Source: Gordonia aichiensis NBRC 108223 (lineage in GTDB: Bacteria > Actinomycetota > Actinomycetes > Mycobacteriales > Mycobacteriaceae). From it: a stretch of DNA of 64,000 bases. The notes under the pieces are model-generated. The model was given only the letters and a program-made list of their open reading frames with translations. It did not search any database and was not told the origin of the DNA. Below are positions 49,140 to 58,371 of the stretch, piece after piece. The first letter of the stretch is position 1. Every line of letters begins with the position of its first letter. The stretch covers positions 1-64,000 of the forward strand of contig NZ_BANR01000010.1 in assembly GCF_000332975.1 (NCBI RefSeq). The letters run 5' to 3'. The position numbers were made by a program, and so were the translations under genes.

Positions 49140-49888
49140 TCGCGCAGCGCACGCAGGAAATCGACACGACGGAACTCCGGCCAGTAGGCGTCGGTGAACC
49201 AGATCTCCGAGTACGCGCTCTGCCACAGCAGGAAACCCGACAGTCGCTGCTCGCCTGAGGTCCTGATGACCAGGTCCGGATCGGGTTGCCCCTTGGTGTA
49301 CAGGTTCTCGTCGATCGCCTCGACCGTGACCGCATCGACGAGTTCCTGCATCGTGGCCCCTGCTTCGGCCTTCTCGACCAGCAGCGCACGCACGGCGTCG
49401 GCGATCTCCTGCCTGCCCCCGTAGCCGACGGCGACGTTCACGTTCATGCCGGAACGATCACGTGTGCGCTCTGCAGCCTGCCGCAACCGCTGTGCGGCAG
49501 CTTCGGGCAGTTGATCGAGGGTGCCGACGATCCGAACCCGCCACTGTCCATCGGGAGTGGCGATCTCGTCGACGATGTCGGGCACGATCTCCATCAGCGC
49601 ATCGAGCTCATCGGAGGCGCGTTGCAGATTCTCCGTCGACAACAGGTAGATGGTGACGGTCTCGATGCCGAGCTCCGCACACCACTCGAGCATCTCGGCG
49701 ATGCGCTGGGCGCCCACCCGATGGCCGTGGCTGACGTCCTCGAAGCCGGCCTCTCGCGCCCATCTCCGATTACCGTCGCAGATGATCGCCACGTGCTGTG
49801 GCAGTCGGGTCTCGTCCGTCAGCTGGATCAGCCGACGCTCGTATACCGAGAGCATCGGCCGACGCAGGCGATCGGGTAGGAGTTTCAT
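49106..49888 (-). CDS. cis-Prenyl diphosphate synthase (Rv1086-like, UppS family)
   Basis: The 260-residue product has the family motifs AIICDGNRRWA (catalytic Asp38) and DLVIRTSGEQRLSGFLLWQS near the C-terminus. Mycobacteria have two such enzymes: Rv1086 makes short Z,E-farnesyl diphosphate and Rv2361c makes decaprenyl diphosphate. Proximity to trhA (the Rv1085c homologue, 3 kb away) favours the Rv1086 type, but product length cannot be read safely from sequence. It supplies isoprenoid carriers for cell-wall synthesis. Confidence 0.88.
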   Translation of the reverse strand: MKLLPDRLRRPMLSVYERRLIQLTDETRLPQHVAIICDGNRRWAREAGFEDVSHGHRVGAQRIAEMLEWCAELGIETVTIYLLSTENLQRASDELDALMEIVPDIVDEIATPDGQWRVRIVGTLDQLPEAAAQRLRQAAERTRDRSGMNVNVAVGYGGRQEIADAVRALLVEKAEAGATMQELVDAVTVEAIDENLYTKGQPDPDLVIRTSGEQRLSGFLLWQSAYSEIWFTDAYWPEFRRVDFLRALRDYSARSRRFGK

Positions 49889-49928
49889 CGCGAACCAGAT
49901 TAGACCTCACCGGTGAGGGTTCACTGAG

Positions 49929-50996
49929 TCAGGCCACGACGTCCTCGGCGAGTTCTTCCGACTCGGCGTCGGTGAGCTGGTCGCGCTCATGGCGCCCGCT
50001 CGGCAATGGCGCTTCTTCCTCGACATTGCGACGCTCGCGCAGGGCGACGAGCCCGACCAACGCCGCGCCGACAATCAGCCAGCCGACGATCTTGGCGATC
50101 TCACCGCCGTTCGACACATCCGGGAAGTAGGCCAGATTGCGCGAGGCCTCGTTCAACCCTGCACCGATCCAGAAATCGTGCAGCACCGCGAAGAACTTCG
50201 GTTGCAGAGCGGGCGCGAAGACACCGCCGCTGGTGGTGAAGTTCAACCCCACGAAGATCGTGACCATGGCCAGTGTGGTGAACCGGCCGATGAACGGATG
50301 CAACCCGATCGCGAACAGCATGGTCGCGAGGGCATACAGGATCGAGAGCCCGAAAATCTGCCATTGCGCACCCGGGAGCGCATCGAACACCCACACGGCG
50401 ATTGCCGTGGTCACCGCTGCCGAGATCACCGAGCAGACCGCAGCAAAGCCGAGCCGCACGCGAATCCTGCGTCCGCCTGCGGCGACGGCGATCGCGATAC
50501 CGCATCCGTACGAGCCGACGGTGAGCGCCACCAGGAAGAAGAAGATGCTCTGACCCGAGGGATCACGCTGCGGATCGGCCTGCACGACATCGACGATCTT
50601 CAACGGCTGATTCTCCGCAATCGTGATGCCGTTGAAGATGCGTTCGATCGTCACCGCTGTGGGGTCCGACGCTGCCGTGGACACGTACAGCACGGGGGTC
50701 TCGGCGTCGGGCTCGAACGCTGCCGCGATCTCGCGGTGCTCGATCGCCTCTCGGGCCGCCTCTGGTGTGGCGACAGTGCGGATCGACACGTGATCGTCGA
50801 GCTTCTGCTGGAGCGTCTGCGCGACCAGCTGCGTGGACGTTCCGGTGCCGACGACGTCGACCCGTAGGTCGTGCGGGTCGGGCTTGTGGAAGCCACCGAG
50901 ATAGGCCAGGGCCATGACGGCACCGATCACGAGGGGAACAGCGACGTGTGACGCGATCGTCTTGATTGACAACGCGTGAGTAGGAGCAGCGGACAT
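49929..50996 (-). CDS. DUF3533/YhgE-Pip-like membrane protein
   Basis: The 355-residue product has one N-terminal membrane helix (about 15-33), an extracytoplasmic domain of about 110 residues and about five or six membrane helices from 150 to 325, the layout of ABC-2-like membrane proteins of the YhgE/Pip/DUF3533 group. Relatives are linked to export or phage-receptor roles; no ATPase is nearby. It is divergent from a MarR gene across two palindromes, so it is probably the regulated efflux-like target. Confidence 0.75.
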   Translation of the reverse strand: MSAAPTHALSIKTIASHVAVPLVIGAVMALAYLGGFHKPDPHDLRVDVVGTGTSTQLVAQTLQQKLDDHVSIRTVATPEAAREAIEHREIAAAFEPDAETPVLYVSTAASDPTAVTIERIFNGITIAENQPLKIVDVVQADPQRDPSGQSIFFFLVALTVGSYGCGIAIAVAAGGRRIRVRLGFAAVCSVISAAVTTAIAVWVFDALPGAQWQIFGLSILYALATMLFAIGLHPFIGRFTTLAMVTIFVGLNFTTSGGVFAPALQPKFFAVLHDFWIGAGLNEASRNLAYFPDVSNGGEIAKIVGWLIVGAALVGLVALRERRNVEEEAPLPSGRHERDQLTDAESEELAEDVVA

Positions 50997-51031
50997 CGGT
51001 TACCTTCTGGGCTAGTGGAGAACAGCTGATA

Positions 51032-51046
51032 GTTGCAGAATGCAAC
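51032..51046. promoter_or_regulatory. MarR operator distal half (DUF3533 side)
   Basis: GTTGCA GAA TGCAAC is a perfect 15-bp palindrome 35 bp upstream of the DUF3533 gene start. It has the same form as the site at 51055-51069, 23 bp away. Confidence 0.7.
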
Positions 51047-51054
51047 ACGGATAG

Positions 51055-51069
51055 GTTGTAATATACAAC
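51055..51069. promoter_or_regulatory. MarR operator over the leaderless marR promoter
   Basis: GTTGTA ATA TACAAC is a perfect 15-bp palindrome ending one base before the marR ATG at 51071. Its centre contains TAATAT (51059-51064), a -10 box 6 nt before the ATG. As with the other MarR gene, the operator encloses the -10 of a leaderless self-transcript. Confidence 0.72.
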
Positions 51070-51070
51070 T

Positions 51071-51511
51071 ATGGATTCACCCGGGCAACACGACGCCGCA
51101 CAGGTGGTCGGGCAAGAACTCGTGACCCTTTCGCGCAGACTGCGCAACGGCGCGCGCGACATCTATGCCGAGGGCGGCCTGACGTTCGTCGAGTTCTCCC
51201 TGCTGGCGCTGATCTCCGACAATCCGGGGATCAATGCGGCGTCGTTGGCACGGGCAGCGAACATCGACAAATCCACAGCCAGCCGTCAACTCGCGGAGCT
51301 CCGACGCCGTGGCCTCCTGCGCAGGTCGCAGGAATCGACGTCATCGAGATCGCAGGCCCTGGAGCCGACGCAGGAGGCCGTCGACGTTCTCGGCGACATC
51401 CGCCGACGTAGCGGGGAGGCCATCGCGGCCAGGCTCGAGTCGTGGACACCAGAGGATCTCGAATTGTTCGCCACCCTGCTGCGCCGCTACAACAACGCGG
51501 ATACCGAATGA
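51071..51511 (+). CDS. MarR-family transcriptional regulator
   Basis: The 146-residue product has the MarR winged helix (INAASLARAANIDKSTASRQ at about 56-75, wing LLRRSQESTSSRSQALEPT). It lies directly after its palindromic operator and upstream of an F420-type oxidoreductase gene on the same strand (31 bp away). Likely targets are itself and the divergent DUF3533 membrane protein. Confidence 0.92.
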   Translation: MDSPGQHDAAQVVGQELVTLSRRLRNGARDIYAEGGLTFVEFSLLALISDNPGINAASLARAANIDKSTASRQLAELRRRGLLRRSQESTSSRSQALEPTQEAVDVLGDIRRRSGEAIAARLESWTPEDLELFATLLRRYNNADTE

Positions 51512-51542
51512 GTCAGGACACTGAATGGGCCGGGGTTACTGA

Positions 51543-52559
51543 ATGAGCCGGGTTGCGGTCACGACGGCACTGTTCGATCCGGTCGACGCGGCACAACGCG
51601 CCGCGGCACTGGCCGAGGCGGGAGCGTCGGGCGTCTTCACCTTCGAGGGACCGCACGACGTGTTCACGCCACTGGCCGTGGCCGCATCGGTACCCGACCT
51701 GCGCCTGCTGACCAATGTTGCGATCGCTTTCCCGCGCAACCCGATTCACCTCGCTCACGCCGCGAACGATCTCCAACTCCTGTCCGGTGGACGGTTCCGT
51801 CTGGGTCTCGGTACCCAGATCCGCCCACAGATCGAGAAGCGGTTCGGCGCGGAATTCGACGATCCCGTCGGCCGCATGGCGGACAAGGTCGGCGCGATCA
51901 ACGCAATCTTCGATGCCTGGGAGACCGGCGCCCCGTTGCGTTACGAGGGCACCTATCACCGGCACACGCTGATGACGCCGACGTTTGATCCCGGCCCGAA
52001 CCCCTTCGGCAGGCCACCGGTGTTCGTCGGTGCACTCGGACCGCTGATGACGCGCGCAACGGCGACCTATGCCGATGGTCTGCTCGTGATGCCGTTCAAC
52101 ACCGCGGACTTCCTCGCCTCGACCACGATCCCCAACATTCGACGCGGCCTCTCCCGACGAGCGCGCATCTCCCCGCGCGGCTTCACGGTGATACCCGAGG
52201 TGATCGTGTCCGTCGGCGACGACCACACCGCAGCACGCCGTCTACTCGCCTTCTACGGATCGACACCCGCCTATCGCCCGGTCCTCGCAGCGCACGGGGC
52301 AGCACATCTACAACCCGCACTGAATGCGCTCTCCAAGCAGGGACGCTGGAGCGAGATGCCCAAGCTGATCGACGACGACCTACTGCACACCATCGCCGCG
52401 TGTGGCAGCGCCGAGGACGTGGCACGCGGTGTCCGCGCGCGCATTGACGCCTTCGACGCCCTGCGCGATCTCGACGTCCTGGTCGACGAGGTGTGTGTCT
52501 ACCAGCCGACGCCCATCGACGTCGAGCATCTCGCAGCCGTGATCGACGCGCTCGCCTAA
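51543..52559 (+). CDS. LLM-class F420-dependent oxidoreductase
   Basis: The 338-residue product is a luciferase-like TIM barrel of the F420-using actinobacterial group (TNVAIAFPRNPIHLAHAAND then LSGGRFRLGLGTQIRP). These proteins reduce or oxidise small organic compounds with coenzyme F420. The substrate is unknown. It may be in the marR transcription unit. Confidence 0.88.
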   Translation: MSRVAVTTALFDPVDAAQRAAALAEAGASGVFTFEGPHDVFTPLAVAASVPDLRLLTNVAIAFPRNPIHLAHAANDLQLLSGGRFRLGLGTQIRPQIEKRFGAEFDDPVGRMADKVGAINAIFDAWETGAPLRYEGTYHRHTLMTPTFDPGPNPFGRPPVFVGALGPLMTRATATYADGLLVMPFNTADFLASTTIPNIRRGLSRRARISPRGFTVIPEVIVSVGDDHTAARRLLAFYGSTPAYRPVLAAHGAAHLQPALNALSKQGRWSEMPKLIDDDLLHTIAACGSAEDVARGVRARIDAFDALRDLDVLVDEVCVYQPTPIDVEHLAAVIDALA

Positions 52560-52595
52560 CAGCCTGCGCACATAAAGTTACGGTACCGTAGCCTC

Positions 52596-53264
52596 GTGAA
52601 CCCCCTCCTGGTGACTGCTGTCGCCGACAGACCTCGATTCCGAGGTGTCATTCATCAGTGGTCGGCGTTCATCGCGCTCGCCGCAGGCCTCGCCCTGGTC
52701 ATCGGTGCGGCATGTGTACGCGGCCCCGGGGCCGCGATCGCCTGTGCCGTGTACGCGATCAGCGTCGTCGGCTTGTTCGCGGTCTCCGCGTCGTATCACC
52801 GCGTCGCCTGGAAGTCGCTACGCGCCCAGATCCACATGAAGCGGGCAGACCACTCGATGATCTTCCTGTTCATCGCGGGCACCTACACGCCGTTCTGCGC
52901 GATGGGTCTGTCTGCTCCGACGAGCTGGTGGGTGCTCGGCATCGTCTGGGTGGGCGCACTCGCAGGTGTCGTGCTGAAGATCGCGTGGCCGGCGGCGCCG
53001 CGCTGGCTGGGCGTCGTGTTGTATCTGATTCTCGGCTGGGTGATCGTGGCCGTTGCCCCGGCACTGGTCGCGCATGTCGGGTGGCTCGTGCTCATACTGC
53101 TCGCCGTCGGCGGGGTCTTCTACAGTGTCGGCGGGGTTCTCTACGCCGTCCGATGGCCGAATCCATGGCCGGGAGTCTTCGGCCACCACGAGGTCTTCCA
53201 CGCGTGTACGGCCATCGCTGCGCTACTGCACTACGTCGCGGTCTGGCTGGTCGTCGCCGCCTGA
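52596..53264 (+). CDS. trhA: Hemolysin III / TrhA-family membrane protein
   Basis: The 222-residue product has seven membrane helices and the PAQR-family residues: HQWSAF near the start, SASYHR, HMKRADHSMIF and the C-terminal HHEVFHACTAIAALLHY that would bind zinc. TrhA proteins affect membrane lipid homeostasis; hemolysis is not the likely role. TACCGT lies 6 nt before the GTG start, so a leaderless mRNA is likely. It corresponds to Rv1085c as I recall. Confidence 0.92.
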   Translation: MNPLLVTAVADRPRFRGVIHQWSAFIALAAGLALVIGAACVRGPGAAIACAVYAISVVGLFAVSASYHRVAWKSLRAQIHMKRADHSMIFLFIAGTYTPFCAMGLSAPTSWWVLGIVWVGALAGVVLKIAWPAAPRWLGVVLYLILGWVIVAVAPALVAHVGWLVLILLAVGGVFYSVGGVLYAVRWPNPWPGVFGHHEVFHACTAIAALLHYVAVWLVVAA

Positions 53265-53304
53265 GGGCGCCTCACCACGAACCGCCCGCCTGCCGACGAC
53301 ACAC

Positions 53305-54330
53305 TCAGAACCCCTGCGATCGCAAGTAGTGGGCAAGGTCCGTGATGGTCTGAGGGTTGCGCGGACCCTCGACGAGCGCCGCATACGGAAACGAGATGTA
53401 GCGGTGCTCTCGGACAGCGGTTGTCTGCGCCATCAACGGTTGTGACTCGAGTTGTCGGATCTTGGCCTCGACGGTGTTCTGCGGCCCCGCGCCGTAGTCG
53501 ACGATGACGATGACCTGCGGATCGCGCTGCGCAGCCGCCTCCCATGATGCCGACGTCCACGAGTCGTCGATATCGCCGAAGATGTTTCGCCCACCGGCTT
53601 CGGCGATGATCTGATCCGGTGCCGCATTCCTTCCCGCGGTGAACGGCGTCGGATCGGCGCTGTCGAAGAGAAAGACCCGGGCCGCTGCAGACGCCGCAGG
53701 CGCCCCCGCACTCGCCGCCTGGACCTGCTTGCGATAGTCGGCGGCCAGCGTCGCGGCCCGATCACTCACGCCGAAGATCTGCCCGAGATTCGACAGGTCC
53801 GCGTACAACGCATCGAGAGGTCGTACGACGCCGCGCCTGGTGGTGCCTGCCTGGCGACAGGCTTCGGTCAGCTGGTACGGCGTGGCACCGGTCGAACGCA
53901 CCCAGTCGGGGGTGACGCCAGTCGATTCCTTGAACCCGTAGTTCCAGCCGGCAAAGACGAAGTCGGGCCGCGCAGCGGTGATGATCTCCCGGGTGAACGC
54001 CGTGCCGAGAGATCGTGTCTTCTCGAAATCTGCTCGCCACGGGGATGATTCGATATCGCGCTCTTTGCCTTCGTACGTGGTGTAGCCGGCCATCCGGTCA
54101 CCCAACCCGAGGGCGAACATGAGCTCTGTGATCCCTGTGTCGTTCGTCAGCGCACGATCGGGTACGCCACCAACCGTGAGCGGAGCACCGCAATTGGTTA
54201 CCGTGACCTGCTCTCCCGACGATTCGGGAGTCGACGACTCGACGTCGGCGCCGCAACCGGAGACCACTGTCATCGCGGCAAGCGTAGACACGACGAATGC
54301 GCGCGGTCTGCTGAGTGCTGTCGTGGTCAT
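53305..54330 (-). CDS. btuF: BtuF-like cobalamin-binding lipoprotein
   Basis: The 341-residue product has a lipoprotein signal (about residues 10-27, TVVSGCG lipobox) and a helical-backbone periplasmic binding domain (DTGITELMFALGLGDRMAGY; ISFPYAALVEGPRN). This fold binds siderophores, haem or cobalamin. The cobalamin riboswitch before the operon points to vitamin B12 or a corrinoid. It is the last gene of permease-ATPase-receptor with 4-bp overlaps. Confidence 0.85.
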   Translation of the reverse strand: MTTTALSRPRAFVVSTLAAMTVVSGCGADVESSTPESSGEQVTVTNCGAPLTVGGVPDRALTNDTGITELMFALGLGDRMAGYTTYEGKERDIESSPWRADFEKTRSLGTAFTREIITAARPDFVFAGWNYGFKESTGVTPDWVRSTGATPYQLTEACRQAGTTRRGVVRPLDALYADLSNLGQIFGVSDRAATLAADYRKQVQAASAGAPAASAAARVFLFDSADPTPFTAGRNAAPDQIIAEAGGRNIFGDIDDSWTSASWEAAAQRDPQVIVIVDYGAGPQNTVEAKIRQLESQPLMAQTTAVREHRYISFPYAALVEGPRNPQTITDLAHYLRSQGF

Positions 54331-55127
54331 GGGTGCTCTTCCTCGGAGATGGCTTGGGGGACTTGGTCGTCGAAGATGATCTGTGGAACGCCTGTGCGGG
54401 GGTGGGCGACGACGTATGCACCAACGCCGTACCACTCGGCGATGTTCGCCGCGGTGAGGAGTTCGTCCGGCGGCCCGATGCATGCGATCGTCCCGTCGAG
54501 CACCACAGCGAGCGTGCTGCAGTACTGTGCCGCCATGTTGAGGTCGTGCAGCGCCGCAATGACGGTGACCCCGCGTCCGCGCGCCGCACCGAGGATGTCG
54601 AACTGGTGGCGGATATCAAGGTGATTGGTCGGCTCATCGAGGATCAGTACGGTGGGCTCCTGCGCGAATGCGCGCGCGATGAGTACGCGTTGCGCCTCTC
54701 CGCCGGAGAGCGTGGTGAACACGCGATCGGCGAACATCTCGACGCCAGCTGTCGACATCGCCGCCGCGCACACCTGGCGGTCGCGGGCACGGGCCGCCGC
54801 ACCCAGTTCGCGGTGCGGTAGCCGTCCCGTCGCGACAACCTCTGCTGCGGTGAAATCGAAGTCGAGCGAGGTTGATTGGGTGAGCGCGGCTACTCGCCGT
54901 GCGTTGTCCCGCATACTCACCACACGCACATCTCGGCCGTCGACTCGCACACTGCCACCCGACGGCGCCAACGCACGGTACACGCATCGAAGCAGGGTCG
55001 ACTTTCCGCTGCCATTCGGGCCGATCACGCCGAGGAACTCTCCGGAGTCGACCGAAAACGATGCGTCCCGAACGATGACGGTGCGATCGATCTCGACGGT
55101 GACGGACTCGTACTCGACCGCACTCAT
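54327..55127 (-). CDS. btuD: BtuD-like ABC transporter ATPase
   Basis: The 266-residue product has Walker A (GPNGSGKST), signature LSGGEAQR, Walker B VLILDEPTNHLD and the H-loop (ALHDLN) of the FecE/BtuD family. It overlaps the permease and binding-protein genes by ATGA on each side, so the three are co-translated as one importer. Confidence 0.92.
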   Translation of the reverse strand: MSAVEYESVTVEIDRTVIVRDASFSVDSGEFLGVIGPNGSGKSTLLRCVYRALAPSGGSVRVDGRDVRVVSMRDNARRVAALTQSTSLDFDFTAAEVVATGRLPHRELGAAARARDRQVCAAAMSTAGVEMFADRVFTTLSGGEAQRVLIARAFAQEPTVLILDEPTNHLDIRHQFDILGAARGRGVTVIAALHDLNMAAQYCSTLAVVLDGTIACIGPPDELLTAANIAEWYGVGAYVVAHPRTGVPQIIFDDQVPQAISEEEHP

Positions 55128-56185
55128 GAGTCGATCCTGGTACGCCGACGTTGCATCAGCCCGAGGAACACCGGCACACCCACTGCGGCCGTGATCGCCC
55201 CGAGCGGAATCTCCTGCGGCGGAACGACAATCCGCGCCATCAGATCGGCAACCACAAGGAACAGCGCCCCCAGCACGGGGGCAACGAGAATGATCTTGCG
55301 GTGATCCGCACCGACAATCATGCGGGTCACATGCGGCACGACGAGGCCGACGAATCCGATGGCGCCGCAGACAGAGACGATGAACCCCGTCATCAGCGCG
55401 GCGATGACGAAGAGCTCGAGCCGAAACCGTGACGCCCGAATGCCGAGCGACGCGGCGACCTCGTCGCCCATCGCCAGCGCATTGAGTTGTCGTGCTCTCA
55501 ATGCGACCACACCTATCCCGATGACCACCACGACCGCGACCAGCGCGACCGAGTGCCATGTTGCCGCAGCAAGACTGCCGAGCAGCCAGAACATCACACT
55601 CCGCGCGGCATCACCCACCGGACGCAAGAAGATGAGCACGGTGGTCAGAGCCGAAAACCCGTACCCCAGAGCGGTTCCCGTCAACACGAGCCGCAATGGT
55701 GTGAGACCTCCGCCACGCTGTGCGATCCCGAAGACGAGCAACGTCGCCACCAGTGCGCCGAGGAACGCCGCGGTCGGCAGCGCATAGAGACCGAGACCCG
55801 AGAAGACCCCGAACAGCACGACGGCGGTGGCTCCGACCGACGCACCCGAGGAAATTCCGAGCACGTAGGGATCCGCCAGCGGATTGCGCACCATCGCCTG
55901 CACGATCACGCCGACGACCGCCAAACCGCCGCCCACCAGCGCTCCCGTCAGCACCCGTGGCAGACGCGAGTCGACGACGATCCAGTACGACGCAGCGTCG
56001 ACCGAGGAGACCGACCCTCCAGTGAGTGCCGCCCACACCATCCGCAGCGATACTGACCAGCCGATCCCCACTGTTCCGTATGCGACGCCGCACGCTGCGG
56101 CCACGACGAGCGCCACACCGCAGACGATGGCCACCGAGACCGGCCGCGCCCAGGTAGCGCGAGGGTCCGCACTGCGCGTCGACAT
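55124..56185 (-). CDS. btuC: BtuC/FecCD-family permease
   Basis: The 353-residue product has about ten membrane helices and the FecCD motifs: SRLPRVLTGALVGGGLAVVG, NPLADPYVLGISSGASVGA and GFVGLVVPHVTRMIVG. It is the first gene after the riboswitch. FecCD permeases serve both siderophores and B12; the riboswitch decides for corrinoid. Confidence 0.92.
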   Translation of the reverse strand: MSTRSADPRATWARPVSVAIVCGVALVVAAACGVAYGTVGIGWSVSLRMVWAALTGGSVSSVDAASYWIVVDSRLPRVLTGALVGGGLAVVGVIVQAMVRNPLADPYVLGISSGASVGATAVVLFGVFSGLGLYALPTAAFLGALVATLLVFGIAQRGGGLTPLRLVLTGTALGYGFSALTTVLIFLRPVGDAARSVMFWLLGSLAAATWHSVALVAVVVVIGIGVVALRARQLNALAMGDEVAASLGIRASRFRLELFVIAALMTGFIVSVCGAIGFVGLVVPHVTRMIVGADHRKIILVAPVLGALFLVVADLMARIVVPPQEIPLGAITAAVGVPVFLGLMQRRRTRIDS

Positions 56186-56309
56186 AGCCCGCCCTCCTGA
56201 TCAGTCCGGAGCGGGTACGGCAGATGTCGCCACGCGGGGTCGACGAGGACCGCGCGAGTTCAACACCGACCATGTCCCGCGAAGCCGATGGGACCGCCTA
56301 TGCCCGGCG

Positions 56310-56515
56310 GCCACGTCGGCAGGTCTTCGGACTTCGGACACGGCACGTGATGTACCACCTACCGACGATCGCTTCCCGAGCCGCGGGCCCAGTGCTGTTG
56401 AACGCCTTCGTTTCCATTACCGCTGCGGGGCAGTTCTGGATTCTCACCAGATTCCCTCTTGGCTCTCACCGACGATCTCGGCTGGAGAACCGACGCCGCT
56501 GCAGTGTAGCAACAG
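56310..56515 (-). ncRNA. Cobalamin riboswitch upstream of btuCDF
   Basis: On the minus strand the 440-bp gap before btuC contains the conserved parts in order. GGGAATCTGGTGAGAATCC (about 56458-56440) is followed by ACTGCCCCGCAGCGGTAATG (about 56434-56415). After a variable arm comes the B12 box AGTCCGAAGACCTGCC (56333-56318). The order and spacing match the cobalamin class. About 125 nt remain to the btuC start, enough for an expression platform. Boundaries are approximate; the 5' strand of the closing stem should lie near 56500-56515. Confidence 0.93.
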
Positions 56516-56623
56516 CCCCGAATCGGACATATGGCGCATGCGGTTTCGCGAACTTCACCATCCCATCACCGCGAGGCCGACAGCGAGTAGGACAACGTCC
56601 ATCCTCTCTTGGTCGGGTGAGGT

Positions 56624-58264
56624 GTGCCGAGCCATCAGCTACGTGACCTCCGCATCGACGCCGACAAGACCCTGCACGCAGGCACCACCCGACGTCGGTT
56701 CCTCACCTGGGCGGGAGTCGCCGCGGGTATCGCGACCGTTCCCTGGATGTTCACCACCGACGCCGCGTCGGCGCCACCGCCTCGGCGCGGCAGCGAACTG
56801 TTCACTCTCGGAGTGGCATCGGGAGATCCGCTTCCCGACGGGATCGTGCTCTGGACACGCCTGGCAGCCGATCCACTCACGCGTGCCGGTGGGATGGGCA
56901 TGCGAGCAGTACCTGTTGAATGGGAGATCGCCACAGACCACGCGATGAGGCAGGTCGTGGCGCGCGGCGTCGAACTGGCAACGCCGGAGAACGGACACAG
57001 CGTACATGCCGACGTCCGTGGTCTGCGTCCGGCGGCCGACTACTTCTATCGTTTCCGTGCCGGGGCCTCGATCTCGCCAACGGGCCGCACCCGTACCGCA
57101 CCACCCCATGGAAGCCGGTTGAGTGCACTGACATTCGCGTTCGCGTCCTGCCAGTCGTGGGCCGATGGACACTACCCCGCGTACGCCGACATGGCCGCGC
57201 ATGCGCCCGACGTCGTGTTCCACCTCGGCGACTACATCTACGAGAAGCCCATCCCCACGAACGGCGGCCGACGACGAACACGGGCTACGCCCACCTCCGC
57301 ACACCGTGAGTGCGCCACCCTCGACGATTACCGCGACCGATACGCCCTCTACAAGCTCGACGCGAATCTGCAGGCAGCACACCGGGCCAGTCCATTCATC
57401 ACGATCTTCGACGACCACGAGGTCGACAACAACTGGGCCGCACGGATTCCCGAAGATGATCAACCGATCCCCGAATTTCTCGCTCGTCGCGCCCAGGCGA
57501 TGCGTGCCTGGTGGGAGAACACTCCGGTCCGTGTCGCTCAGCGTCCCCACCCCACCACGACACCGGATCTCTACGATCTGCGCGCCTATCGGAGGTTCAG
57601 CTACGGCGACCTCATCGAATTCAGTGTTCTCGACACCAGAACCTTCCGCAGCGACCAGGCAAACGGTGACAACGACACCGCGCAGAATGCCGCTACCGCC
57701 GATCCGCGGCGCACCATCACCGGTGCCGCACAGGAGAAGTGGCTACTCGAGGGGCTCGCCGCGAGCCGGGCACGCTGGAACGTACTCGCACATCAGACCA
57801 CCATCGCCGATCTGGCACGCCGCAAGGACGGCGCCCGGGCGGTCAGCATGGACGGCTGGAGCGGCTATGAGGCCTCGCGCGCAAGGGTTCTCGACGGCGC
57901 CCGCGAGCGCCGCGTCGAGAACCTGGTGTCGATCGTCGGCGACATCCACCGCAACGTGGTGTCCGAACTACGTTCGACGTACTCGCGGCCCTCCCCGACT
58001 GTCGGCGTCGAACTCGCCGGGACCTCTATCGCGTCGGGAGCAGACGGTGAAGACAGTGACGCCAGCGATCGACAGCTCAAAGCGGCCTCGCCCCACATAC
58101 GTTTCGGCAACGCACAACGTGGCTACGTCCTCAACAGGGTGACCGCCGACAGGTGGGACGCCGACTACCGCGTGAGCGATTCGATCGCAGCGCCTGATGT
58201 CCCGCTGCACCGCAGGGCGCGGATCTCCATTCCGTCGGGACGCCCGGTGATCGACGTCAGCTGA
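56624..58264 (+). CDS. phoD: PhoD-like alkaline phosphatase / phosphodiesterase
   Basis: The 546-residue product has a twin-arginine signal (TRRRFLTWAG, about 22-31, hydrophobic to 50). The metallophosphatase domain has FASCQSWADG, HLGDYIYEK, the IFDDHEVDNNW metal ligands and a late GDIHRNVVSE. PhoD enzymes are secreted folded through Tat, need calcium and iron, and release phosphate from mono- and diesters. A GTG at 56624 gives the usual pre-signal length; another GTG lies two bases upstream out of frame. Confidence 0.92.
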   Translation: MPSHQLRDLRIDADKTLHAGTTRRRFLTWAGVAAGIATVPWMFTTDAASAPPPRRGSELFTLGVASGDPLPDGIVLWTRLAADPLTRAGGMGMRAVPVEWEIATDHAMRQVVARGVELATPENGHSVHADVRGLRPAADYFYRFRAGASISPTGRTRTAPPHGSRLSALTFAFASCQSWADGHYPAYADMAAHAPDVVFHLGDYIYEKPIPTNGGRRRTRATPTSAHRECATLDDYRDRYALYKLDANLQAAHRASPFITIFDDHEVDNNWAARIPEDDQPIPEFLARRAQAMRAWWENTPVRVAQRPHPTTTPDLYDLRAYRRFSYGDLIEFSVLDTRTFRSDQANGDNDTAQNAATADPRRTITGAAQEKWLLEGLAASRARWNVLAHQTTIADLARRKDGARAVSMDGWSGYEASRARVLDGARERRVENLVSIVGDIHRNVVSELRSTYSRPSPTVGVELAGTSIASGADGEDSDASDRQLKAASPHIRFGNAQRGYVLNRVTADRWDADYRVSDSIAAPDVPLHRRARISIPSGRPVIDVS

Positions 58265-58317
58265 GCGGCAGATGCTCTGCTGCGGGCCGCGCGATCCTGC
58301 CCAGCGCAGATCGGCAC

Positions 58318-58328
58318 CGCCCGCAGCG
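58318..58328 (+). promoter_or_regulatory. Possible ClgR/PopR-type box upstream of the clpP pair
   Basis: CGC CCGCA GCG lies 44 bp before the first clpP ATG. It matches the core CGC-N5-GCG of the ClgR box (GTTCGC-N5-GCG, established in Streptomyces lividans) but not the GTT half. A regulator of this family is encoded next to the pair. Short GC motifs occur often by chance at this GC content, so confidence is low. Confidence 0.3.
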
Positions 58329-58371
58329 GAATCGGGGTGCCGTCCACCTCTCCACCCCCGACGATCAAGTC

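Noticed and set aside
53305-56185. Siderophore or haem importer
   Set aside because: The proteins allow it, but a cobalamin riboswitch stands directly before the operon, and no siderophore synthesis or iron-box element is visible.
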